In this document: one piece after another, positions 35,126 through 46,100 of the stretch | Layout: the number at the start of each line of letters is the position of its first letter | How positions within the stretch are numbered: the stretch's first letter is position 1 | Origin: Odiellus spinosus | Lineage: Eukaryota > Arthropoda > Arachnida > Opiliones > Phalangiidae | DNA length: 64,000 nucleotides | Direction of reading: 5' to 3' | NCBI GenBank assembly: GCA_963920705.1 | Contig: OY987230.1 | Span: 12,735,320 to 12,799,319, forward strand | Notes under the pieces: model-generated | Database searches by the model: none | Told to the model about the DNA's origin: nothing | The model's input: the letters and a program-made list of their open reading frames with translations, nothing else | Position numbers and translations under genes: made by a program

Positions 35126-35409
35126 GTTTGCCATTTTCTGTGATTTTTTGGAGATTTTAGAGCTCATTTGAGATTTTTCAATCCCATTTTCTTCCACTTC
35201 ATTTTCCTGTTCACCTACCTTTTAATATGTGAAAATTAGTAACTTTGTAAATTATTTGCCGATTTTAAAGGTCATGTTCTCACTTTAGTGAGTTCTATTT
35301 ATATCTCTTGACAACCAAAATTGTAAAAATCCCTTCAATTTAAATGGGATCCGTCTATTAAATAAATAGTATTGTATTTAAAAGAATCAAATACAAAATT
35401 AACAAATTA

Positions 35410-38400
35410 TTATCCATCAAATAAATTATTTTCATCTTCCATTACACTTTTAAGGATGTTGAAATTTTGTACATGCTTCTTAGATTTTTCGTGATTTAAT
35501 TTTCTTCATAAAAATGTAATTTATTAACTCGATTAAGCCTTAAAATTAAGTACCTAATGAAAGAACTTACGATTTCTCAGATTTGAATGCTTTATCGCAC
35601 GCTACGCAGTAAAGCGAGTCGTCATTTTCAGAATCATCATCATCATCATTCCCTATAAATTAAGCGAAAGTTTAGTTTTAGGCTTACACAGAACCGCGAC
35701 ACCTGTTCTGTCAAATTAACTTTACACCTATATCGCGTTATCTGCTCTTATTGTGACACCCGTGACTAGAAGTATCTTTGTATATTTTTAATCATTCCAG
35801 TGGCAAAGCCTGTTCACCTATTCTTAATCCCTTTAAAAAGACAAGAAGGAAGAGCGTTACCGTTTCAACCTTTTTGTGGGATCACTTAAGGAAGATTATT
35901 GACCAAAAATTTGACTAGGTTTTTACTTTTTCCCTAGTTTTTATTAATTAAATATTATCTCTGAAATTTCTCCCAATTTTTTGATCAATTATTTCAATTA
36001 GATATAAGAAATTTTTTTAGGCTTGTCACTGGGCTTATATTTTAATGAAGTGACTCCCCGACCAATCATAGGCTAAAATCTATCCCGCGATGTTTTAGAT
36101 CAGAGAATTATTGAGATAGTAAGGTTATCGATATTGCGGAGCTTTTACAGATCCAGTTTGGTGTATTAACGAGGATTTTCCATCAATATATTAAAAGAAA
36201 ACTGATGAAAAGTTTATAATTTGTAAAAGTAAATGTCCATTTTTTCGCTAAGCCTTACTTTGAAATTGGAAACAGAGGGGCTAAACGTCATGGAAACGCG
36301 TGCCATGAGGAAATTTCATTATATTTCCTTATGAAATCAAAAGAAAAAACTCTCAGACCACTGACTGGATGTTATTCCTATACTTTGTCCCAAAAGTATT
36401 GGATTTTCCGATTTATAGTAATATCTATTACTATTTCAAAAATTATGAAAAAATCAGTGGAGCATATTTTTAGTTTTTTACATAAGGAATCAGAAAAAAT
36501 TCGACTAATAATATCCCTTAGATCTCTGATGAAACCTTGTCTGGCTTGTGTGTGAGAATAATTAAATACGTGACTCAGTTTTAAAGTAAACCTCAATTAA
36601 GTGTGTAATAAAAGCAACGAATTATTTATGAAACTAAAAACGACCCTGTCCTTTCGCTGTCTTAATTAATAATTCTTGCTAGTGTTCTTTGCGGATGGTT
36701 GAGGAAACTTTTTAGCCTAGTCAATTAGCAACATATATTGAGATGCGTTCGTTATTGGATTGAACAATCGGGAATCACAATGAAACCGTTGCAAACTAAA
36801 CTTCTAAATGAGTAATAGCTTACCATCATCGACTGTTGTTTCCGATTTACCAAAACTTTCGTCAATTTCCGTCTCCATGGCTTTTAATTGCTCTTCCAAT
36901 TCTTCCAAGGATACAAATTCGGCAAATTTTTCATTTGCTAAATTTCTGGATTTAATTTGGGTACATTGTACGTTAGATAATCTATCAGTTTTCTGATCTC
37001 GATGTTTAAATTAAAAGTGTATTAAAAATAGACTTAACTGCTTTCTTTCCCTTATAGACTTTTCTCTTTGTTCTTGAACTTTTCTGGCATTGACTTCCGC
37101 TTTCTCTTGAAGTTTTTTCTATATTTTTTGGATGATTTTAAAGCATAATTACTCATTAAATGGAGAATGCAACCATGGAGGAAAGTACAGAGAGTCAACT
37201 CGGCTTTTTTTTTCTGTAAAGTAACACGTTGTCATATGGTAAAAAAAATATCGCGGTGTCCAATTTTTGCTCTCTTTTCATTGTTAAAAAGCTTGTTAAG
37301 ACCAGTATCGCCACTGTAAAACAGAGCAAACATATTGGACCGAGACAATTTTTATTACATACGACAGCTAGTCGCTCTTCATCGCTCTCAAAGGCGTAGT
37401 TGGTTCTTCACGATGCAATCCAACAACAAGTGAATATCTATGGATTCCTTTTCGTTAAAATAAGCCTAATCCCAATGCGAAGTGAATCTGTTGCAAATCC
37501 GCACCAGCGGTGAAATTTTTTTACTAGTGTAATAAGCTTGATAAGGAATATATAGAAAATTACTGGTTGTCAGGATGCATTCTCACTTTAATTACGCACT
37601 CTTATTCTTACCCTATAAGCCAAAACTCTTTTATCCCTTTTTCTGACAAATTCCACCAATTTCTGAATTTTTACATAAATATAATAATAGGTTAAACACT
37701 AATATATAATATAAATACACGTATACCAAATGAAATGACCTGAATTCAACCAAAATGGACAAAAGAAATTTAAAAATTTTAATAAACTTTCAGGTTCTTT
37801 CATAATTAGGTCAATTAAGTCGAATTCTGTTGAAATTTTCCAATTTGGACCATTTTTTGACCTAATGAGGCATTTTTCTTCACTGGGAAAGCTGATTACT
37901 TTCATTATTCTATGAGAGCACATTGAAATGAAAAGTAAAACCGACGTGACTCAGTTATAAAAACAGCCAGAAAAATTTCTAAGGATTCAATTCAACAAGG
38001 CTCGTATCGCGTCAGGTTGCTTGTCTATTATAAATTTTCATTAGGGAAAAACCCAATTAAAAGTAGGTCAATTGACGAATTCGAAATTTCCATAAGGTTA
38101 AATTCAACAAGGCTCGTATCGAGTCAGGTTGCTTGTCTATTTAAAATTTTCATTAGGGAAAAGCCCAATTAAAAGTAGGTCAATTGACGAATTCGAAATT
38201 TCCATAAGGTTCAATTCAACAAGGCTCGTAGCGAGTCAGGTTGCTTGTCTGTTTTAAATTTTCATTAGGGAAAAGCCCAATTAAAAAAGTAGGTCAATTA
38301 ACGAATTCGAAATTTCCATAAGGTTCAATTCAACAAGGCTCGTATCGAGTCAGGTTGCTTGTCTATTTTAAATTTTCATTAGGGAAAAGCCCAATTAAAA

Positions 38401-41046
38401 GTAGGTCAATAGACGAATTCGAAATTTCCATAAGGTTCAATTCAACAAGGCTCGTATCAAGTCAGGTTGCTTGTCTATTTTAAATTTTCATTAGGGAAAA
38501 GCCCAATTAAAAAAGTAGGTCAATTAACTAATTCAAAATTTACATAAGGCTCAATTCAACAAGGCTCGTATCGAGTCAGGTTGCTTGTCTATTTTAAATT
38601 TTCATTAGAGAAAAACCTAATTAAAAGTAGGTCAATAGAGTAGTATCGCTCCATAGCATTGACCATGGCGGCCATTTTGGCAGCAACTTTTTTCTTATAG
38701 GAATAGCGTGGGTGACGTCGCGCCATGTCACACCGATATTACTCTATTGACGAATTCGAAATTTCCATACTCATAAACCAACTTCCAGGGGCTACAGCAA
38801 TTGGAGTACAAATATAATGATGAATTATCACAATAGACGGCGAGCCTGCGCCTCACTATCTCTCGCTCTCGTACCTATCCATGTATTACACAAGTTGCTA
38901 ACGGAAAGTGCGAGGGGAGGGGTTACCGCCTAATTTGAATTTCTCATGTCATAGCTTAGCCAATCAGAATAGGATTAGAATGGGAACTACGATAGCGACA
39001 TCTCTTAATAGATAGGCGCGTAAAGAGTGTACCGCTGCCCCTGCGAGTTTCTCTTCAATTTCGAATTCGTCTATAGTCTGGGAAAATATATAACTGAAAA
39101 TCCAACATCAATCTTGATAAGAATGGCTCGTAACTAATTTTAAACTACGTTATTTCCGCTTGTTAGATGGGAAGCGATAGTTGAAGAATTCATACATCTT
39201 ATCTTACCCTAACTTCTTCATTTCGCTTTTTCCTCGCTGTATCTTTGATCTTTTTATTTTCTCGCTCCATAAGCTTCAAAACTCTATGATTTGGAGCTTC
39301 GAGTATGTTGTATTTGTCCAGCCAGGAGTAAGTTTTACTCGTGCAGTAACATTGCCAACTTGAGTAAAAATCATGCACAACCTGGAGAAAAAGCTTGTTA
39401 GAACTAAGGTTATTGATTTTTTAAGCATAGGTATATAAAAAAAAAAAAAAAAAAAGGTCTCGGAAGGGACTGGCAATCCTGCCCTGCTAGTAGAAAACAG
39501 TGAAACACCATCTTTAAGACACGTGATATAGGCAGCAAGTAAAAATTCATTTCGATAAGTTAATCTTTCTTGGGTAATATCTTGTTTCTGAAAGCTCACG
39601 GTGTAGCGTAGGCAGAAGGATTAAAAATTCTCTCTGCATGCCCACAGACACTATTTTATAGCGGATGCGACTCACAAAGACCATTCTTAAACTTTGTAAT
39701 TTAATTTATTTTTGGTCAGACTATGATATTTCCTGGTTTCATGAGCCCTGGGGCAACTCGAGCAATATTTGGCGCATACTACCAACAGTAAATAGAAGTG
39801 AGTCTGTTTCTTCCCTAAAATGCTGCGATGCCTTGTTAGAGGGGATATGGAATAGAGCTAGACTAGACTTGCTTCAACCCTCCCCCCTCCTAGAATAACC
39901 GAATCACCACTTTTGGGAACAAAACGTAGCTCGAATGAAAGTTTTTATTTATCCCGGCGTCGTATGCTTATTTCTCGTTTTATTATGGAGGGGATGCAAC
40001 GTGCTAATATTGAAGGGGATTCCTCAGGGATTACATGACCAAATATCTCAATTTAGCTTCCATCCAGAGCCGCAGAGCAGAGGTGGGCAAATTCGCAAAC
40101 TTTCTCGCGAGTGACCAGGCTTGGCTGTACAAAGTCACTCGCGAATTGCCCAGCACTGCCGCAGAGTGTGTTAACTGACCAAGGCTTAGAGTTGATAAGC
40201 ATAAGCCTATGATATCATGAGTTTTTACAGGTTTAAAGTTAAATATTTAATATAAAAATTTACTTGGGTGCCCTGATTTGTCCGCTTAAGTTTAGAATCA
40301 AGCATCACGTTAAAAGATACAAAAAAAAAAAAAAAAAAAAAAAAAAGTAGACGCATCGATGATCGATAGCAAAATTTGGGGAATAAATTAATGAGAAAAA
40401 GATAATTTTTCCTTACCTCTTCATAAATGCTATCGCTTTTCCCAAACATTGGCATTTTCTCCGCCGCTTCTTCTTGAAAAGGTTCATCTTCTCGAGCGAT
40501 TTTAGAGAAAACATCTCGAAATACAGTGTAGAAACCCTGTAGAGTTATAAACATTAAACCCTCAACTGGTCAAAAGACAATTGAAGCTCTCACATTTTCC
40601 GAGTCATTGAAACCATTGTAACAGCTAGAGTTAAAATATTGAAAAACATTGAGACTATCGTCTTTGTAATCTTCGTCAAGACCTACAACATGATTTTGCA
40701 AGGATTAGATTTTAAATAAATTGATAAATTATACCAGAAACTGACCTCCTCTTAATATGGCTTCCCGGTGTTTGTCGTACCACGCTCGTTCTTGGGGATC
40801 GCTTAAAACATCGTACGCTTGTTGGACGAGTTGAAACTGCAATTTCGTTTCAGCTTCATTTTCCAGATTTTTATCTAAACGATGAAACTCGTCAACTTTA
40901 AATATCTAAAGCACTACGCGACTCATTGTAAACTTACCTGGATGCCATTTAAGGGCCAATTTACGATAAGATTTCTTGATTTCATCCGCTGAAGAATCTT
41001 GTTCAAGTTCCAACACTTCATAGTGACATTTCATAACTTTCGCCAT
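35410..41046 (-). CDS. DNAJC21: DNAJC21 (JJJ1-type J-domain zinc-finger cochaperone), C-terminally short
   Basis: Hsp70 cochaperone of late 60S ribosome assembly (nucleus/cytosol) in characterised family members. Minus-strand exons: 40938-41046, 40746-40874, 40594-40682, 40417-40536, 39208-39381, 37612-37662, 37039-37118, 36824-36981, 35571-35652, 35410-35503. All junctions are GT-AG and phases close, giving 361 aa. The J domain covers residues 1-73, with the HPD triad at 35-37 split by intron 1. [16 protein letters not shown] (exon 2) and the [20 protein letters not shown] region (exon 5) are diagnostic. A charged helix with [17 protein letters not shown] and FVRKRDKRV follows, then an acidic stretch and a C2H2 finger (C319, C322, H335, H341; LNHEKSKKH). 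The frame then stops at TAA 35410-35412. Human DNAJC21 has about 170 more residues including a second finger; none was found here. The start ATG has a good context. Introns carry a 112-bp tandem array and several MITEs. Confidence 0.95.
37172..37405. repeat. Dispersed repeat family B, copy 1 (DNAJC21 intron 6)
   Basis: Shares ordered blocks with 45893-46110: GGAAARTAYRGAGAGYCAACTCRG, CTTTTTCTGTAAA, TTTTTGCTCT, CCAGTATC and CAGTCGCTCTTC, ending GTAGTTGG. Probably an old interspersed repeat; its class is not recognised. Confidence 0.6.
37985..38768. repeat. 112-bp tandem array (~7 copies) in DNAJC21 intron 5
   Basis: The motif CAACAAGGCTCGTATCGAG recurs at 37993, 38105, 38217, 38331, 38443 and 38557, giving 112-114-bp units that include GTCAGGTTGCTTGTC and GTAGGTCAATTGACGAATTC. 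The seventh unit is interrupted by the small element at 38636-38746; its remainder continues to about 38768. Confidence 0.95.
38636..38746. mobile_element. 111-bp inverted-repeat MITE inside the 112-bp array
   Basis: The ends are TAGAGTAGTATCG and, read inward from the right, TAGAGTAATATCG. Comparison with intact neighbouring array units (GGTCAATTGACG) shows a clean insertion between GGTCAA and TTGACG. No convincing target-site duplication is visible beyond a possible TA. Confidence 0.8.
38769..39207. other. Intron 5 sequence of DNAJC21, possible further insertion
   Basis: GC-richer than its surroundings (for example GGCGAGCCTGCGCCTC, GTGCGAGGGGAGGGG). It is bracketed by ACAATAGACG and an inverted CGAATTCGTCTATAG, hinting at another inverted-repeat element around 38830-39075. 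No coding signal. Confidence 0.35.
40078..40158. mobile_element. 81-bp hAT-type MITE with 8-bp duplication CCGCAGAG
   Basis: Ends CAGAGGTGGGCAAATTCGC and, read inward, CAGTGCTGGGCAATTCGC. The interior folds further through CGCGAGTGAC and GTCACTCGCG. Perfect CCGCAGAG copies flank it (40070-40077 and 40159-40166). It is essentially two termini with almost nothing between. Located in DNAJC21 intron 4. Confidence 0.88.
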
Positions 41047-41709
41047 TTACTTTATTTTGTTATTTTTATCGAGGGTATTGACGATTTCGCAAACAAAAAA
41101 AGTTTGTCTAAATGGGGTGATTAATTTTGGCTCAATAAGATGCAAGCCCTTTCTTTCAAGGAGTTGGCTACTTTAGTTCAGCCTACTTCCTCGGGTCTTT
41201 GCCGAAGACTCTCTGTCTCTGAGTCTGAAACTCTGAACGTCTGAAGTTCAAGTTTTCAGCTGTTAAGCCTTAGCTTAGGACCACAAGACAATAACGTCAG
41301 AAAAGTAACTTATAACGTTAACTTAACCGTTAAATTCACAGTATTAAAATATTTACATTAACCTTAATAAAATTAATTACGAATAAAACAGTAGCACCAA
41401 CTAATTTCTCAACCCCCAGTACCAGTAGTCCCGTTTCGTACACGCGTTTTCACACTTCCTCCGAAAATAAATCGTCTGCTACTCTTTCTTTGTAAAAGGA
41501 TAAATATGAAGCTGTAGTTGCATAGAGACTTTTAATATAGGGAGTAGAAACTCCTGCCTTTGGCAAGGCAAAACGAGATGTAGCTCCCCAAGCAACCTTT
41601 GCCAATGCTAATAACTGGCCGGGCCAACTTCCGGTCACATGACATCACCCCGCGTTAGAGGAAAGCTATACCGGAAATCAACCCGGCCTTTTACAACGGT
41701 TGTTTTGAG
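41047..41709. other. 5' flank of DNAJC21
   Basis: No TATA box or recognisable promoter motif. The 62-codon open stretch at 41450-41638 shows no family resemblance. I see nothing else of note before the transposon at 41710. Confidence 0.45.
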
Positions 41710-41990
41710 CAAGGAGGATCAGAGAAGGAGAGGAAATGTGGGGCTGCGTTGAGTTAGAGAGAGAAGAGCCAACCTCCCACTCGGGTGGAAAGGGGGGATA
41801 GGAAATTCTCGAGGTAAACTGTTGTCACGTGGTCGCTAGCTAGCGCGTCTCATAAAGGATTCGTTTTACCCACGCGACAACATTTTACCACGAAACGTCT
41901 CTACCCCCGTTCTCCCAGAGTGGGAGTTTAGGCCGACGCAGTAGGAACCGCGCCGTCCCCACATTTCCTCTCCTTCTCTGATCCTCCTTG
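41710..41990. mobile_element. TIR element, CAAGRAGGATCAGA family, intact copy 2 (281 bp)
   Basis: Starts CAAGGAGGATCAGAGAAGG and ends in its inverted complement; the terminal repeat runs about 37 bp. It is flanked by TTTTGAG (41703-41709) and TTTTGAA (41991-41997), a 7-bp duplication with one mismatch. The interior shows nested inverted motifs, for example CTCCCACTCGGG..CCCAGAGTGGGAG and TTGTCACGTGG..CCACGCGACAAC. Copy 1 at 10522 is the same element in opposite orientation. Confidence 0.92.
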
Positions 41991-41997
41991 TTTTGAA

Positions 41998-43122
41998 CTA
42001 CATCTTCGCCTCAACTTTCCACTCCCTATATTAAAAGTCTCTATGGTAGTTGCGGCTCCAAAACTTTATTCACGAGAGTTTCCGGTTAGCTTATTACAGT
42101 CAGAACCAGAAGTTTCTCTGTACTGCACTCCATTTCTTATCTGCCCTCTCTGTTCTCTTTGGTGACGATAATATCATCGTGTTATCGAGAGGCTACAGAA
42201 TAGTGCTATCAAGAATATATATATAAGAGTATTACCTATTCAATATAATGCATATGAATATTTGGTTTTTTAAAACAATTTTGAGAATTAACAAATAATT
42301 ATTTTCCTAAAAATAATCGGTAACCTTAACGCTGTCCATGGGAATGTTTCAGTGGCGAATAGAAATAGCAAACCATTTTTATCGTTTTATCTCCAAGGGT
42401 TCAATCAGGGTCAGATTTAGGGGGAGGAACAACCACATGGAACTAAACTTCGAGCAGTCCTTTTATAAAACAACCCCCAATTCGATTGGGCATTCCCTGT
42501 GTAATTTTTGATAGAAGTATAAAATGTAATTTAAGGGACAAGTCAAATTTCAAATAAAGATTAATTTATTTTAATCCACAGTGCCTAAGCATTAATTTAC
42601 ACGAAATAAAGACAAATGCTCAGACATTTTAAGTGTAATTTTTCTTTTTTTTTTTCATTCTGACAATAGCAATTATTTTATAGGTAGCCTAGTAAAGTTT
42701 CCTGAAATTTTGGTGTTATTTTGAATACAAATAATGCCTTTTCATTAGCAAAAGAAACGCTTTTAGAGAGAAACAAAAAAAAGGGAATTATTTCGTAGTA
42801 TACAAACTGTCAAATGAATTAGATTTGATAATGCACGGAGCAATTTCTTTTTAAGAGAATTCTTACAACTCATCTAAACAAATTAAAATTTTAAGTTTGA
42901 AGGCTCAAAAGGATATATTTTTGAGAAATTAATATTAGATTTAAACCCTCGTATTGAACCTTCATTTAGTAGTTTATGAAAAAAAAAAAAAAAATCCCAG
43001 AGTAACAATAATTGGAATTAAGTTTCAAGGAGAATTTTAGAATGGGGCGGTGATTTTTTTTTTTTTTTTTAATTTTGTTTTTGAAACCCAGGGGGTGGAT
43101 TGGTGATGATGATAATGTAAAA
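41998..43122. other. Intergenic sequence between DNAJC21 and RAD23
   Basis: AT-rich, with homopolymer A/T runs near 42978 and 43056. No exon, RNA gene or defined element found. Confidence 0.45.
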
Positions 43123-43128
43123 TTTATT
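43123..43128 (-). terminator. Poly(A) signal AATAAA for RAD23
   Basis: Minus-strand AATAAA about 70 nt downstream of the RAD23 TGA stop at 43197-43199. Confidence 0.65.
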
Positions 43129-43196
43129 TCTTCAAATATTTTCTTATTTTTTTCTTTCATTCTTTCTTTTAGTTTTAAATTGCGCCTGGCTATCTC

Positions 43197-46100
43197 TCAA
43201 TCGTCAAAAGTTTGAGAAAGTAAAAAATTGGCAGCCAAATTTTCGTTCTTATCACACGCAAAATAAGCTTGAATGACCAAATATTCTGGAAACCCTAAAG
43301 CTTTTAGCTACAAAAATAAAAAAGATTTAAAGAAAGCTCGTTAGCCTCATACCCTTTTATAGCTTAAAATGGAAAATGCAACATAATAAGTTCTGTTATT
43401 TTCTACTGACTCCTTATCCACGGTTTGTACAAACTCAGGATGACCAAAATAGATCCATTACTATTGTTATCTCGGAGACTGAGCTTTCTCAATGACCCGT
43501 TGAGCTGGCTCAACGACTCGTTGAGCTGGCTCAACAATCCATTAGATACTCGCAAATACGAAAGAAGCTTTGAGATATGTCAAAGAGGCAAAGCAAATAT
43601 AGCAATATACTATTAAGTGTTCAGTTTCAGAGGCTCTTTAACTTTTAAATTGCCAAACTCTGTAAAGATTAAACTACTCTATGTAAAAGTTAAGGTTCAG
43701 CTAGAATGCTTAGAATCCCAAAAAAAAAGAAGACTCGCACCCAATATTATCAGTTACATTCTCAACTTTAAATTACCCTAATCTTTGAAGAGTCAAAACT
43801 TTCTTACCCTTTCAATGGCTTCCTTATCTTGAGGACTAATTTGACCGACATTACCATCTAAGGGAGATAATCCAGCTGGTAAAGCTCCTCCCGCGCCACC
43901 CCCGGCTCCGGCTAAAAGTCCTCCACCGCCTCCCGTACCACCTCCTCCGGCTGGTTCATTTAACATCCTAACAAAAGCCTCTTGATTTTGAGAAATTAGC
44001 GTCAACAGTTGGGGATTGCTTTGGCCAATTTGCTGGAGCACCGTATTCAGTAATTGCGGATTTTGTTGGATAACTTGACGCATTTGCTGAAACTGAGGTT
44101 GAGACCTCAAAAACGCCAAAGGATCTTCTAGGGCAAAGTCATTTATATGAAATAAAAGCTGAAATCAGAGTACATAGATTCCCAACGAAGAAATATTACC
44201 TCCTTCAGCTGATAATGGTTCATTTCCACCAGCTGGAGCACCGGCACCACTTTCTACAACACCAGCGGCTGGGTTTTCAGCTCCAGGAGCTTCTTGGGGC
44301 GTTGGAGGTATTCCCTATAGATATGAAAGATGTTCAAATACTACAATCAATTTTATATTTTTACATATATAATCCCATTTGGATTAAATTCCAAAATCTA
44401 TATAAGAAATTAACATTTAAATCCCAAAATTTGTACAGGAAATTAATCTCTTATATAAAATTCAGAGGGATTTGAAAATCCTATTTAGGAAATTTCTTAG
44501 TGAAATATAGGAACAAATTGGGAGAAATGCATTTAAAAAATAAGATAAAATAGGTAGAAATTTGAGTAAAATGGCTACGTTCGGCGAGGCATACCCGAAA
44601 TAAAATGGTAGCCCAAGACCACTCTTGAATAAGAAGGAAAAACCAAGAACTCACGTTTCCTAAAAATTTATCCCCCCCCCCCCATGCGCAAGATTTCATT
44701 AAAAAGTAGGCAACGCTAAAACATTGTTCCTAACCAATCACAAATGATATTGTCCTTATAAACCACTATTTAACCTTATTTTAAAATAGTTAAAGATCAT
44801 AAATCAAGCTTAAATTTTATAAAATATTCATGGCTTAACACTCAAAACAAAATTTAGTACTAAGCCTAGGCTCCATATCAATAGCCATAGTTTTTTGGCC
44901 TTTTAGACTAAAACCGTGATATATCGTTCTCTAAAAGAGAATTAAAATTGAAAAAAAAAAAAAATCTTTGAAAAGATGTGTTAAGTATTACATTAAAGTG
45001 AGGCCGTCACTATTTTGTTTGAATGCCGATGGATTATATTTTAAGCTTTATCATACTATTAAAAGGGCATATTAAAAATTTTATCTATCTGGGTTGTCGA
45101 GTTCTTAGGAAACTTCAAAAATTAATTAACGATAATTTTCAAACGAAAATTATGACTTTCTGGATTTAGTACTTTTACGAAAATGACAACGCGTAAGCGA
45201 ACTTATCACGTGCCAGAAGGTGTGAGAAGCAACTGTAGGCTCTACAATAGCCACGCGACAATAGCGATGATAAAATCTACATATATTATCAATCTATTTT
45301 TAAAGATCTCACCAACAATGATATTAATTTTCCATTTGAAGTTCATCAAAAATACGTAACAGCCTCACTTTAAGATTAGAAAGTATGCCCTATTTTGGAT
45401 TTTCTAATAAGTTAGAAACTAAAAGCGAGGTTTTCTAAAGCCTCAAAAATACACATTCAATTGAAATATTGATAAAGGAAAGCCTCCTTATCTGCCATAG
45501 ATAAACTAGTTATATCTGATGTAATAATTCTGTAATCAAAGTTCGATAAAATACTTCAACCGAGGTATTTAAAATTTTCGACTCGTACCTTAAAAGGGTT
45601 ACTTTTACAGGCTTAAGCCGTGACATCTTTATTATATATTAAGAAAAACTTACGGTAATAAGGTACTCTACGGCTCGGTCTGGATTATTAAAGCTGGCCC
45701 TGAGTGCTCTCTCAACTTGCTCTTTCTCGTATCCCATTTCCATAATCTGAGCGACTGTTTGTTGATATTCATCGCCTAACAATAGAGCCGATTCAGCTGT
45801 TGTAATATTCAAGGAACTCAAGTTTACTGAAGGATCTCTGATCAAGAAATTTTCGAAAAAAATTAAATCATTATTTTTTATTACGATAATACCACGAAGG
45901 AAAATATGGAGAGCCAACTCAGCCTTTTTCTGTAAAATGACTGGTGGCCGCACCCTATTTTTGCTCTATTTATATTATGAAAAATGTAGATACAGCCAGT
46001 ATCAACCTTTTTCACACTAAAACATTAAGCAAAATTAAGGGGAATTTATTTAGGCATGCAGTCGCTCTTCCAAAACAGCCTTACACCTCTTAGGGGTAGT

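Noticed and set aside
36331-36596. 72-74-codon frames in DNAJC21 intron 8
   Set aside because: No homology; located between two confirmed exons in different phases and not bounded by usable splice sites.
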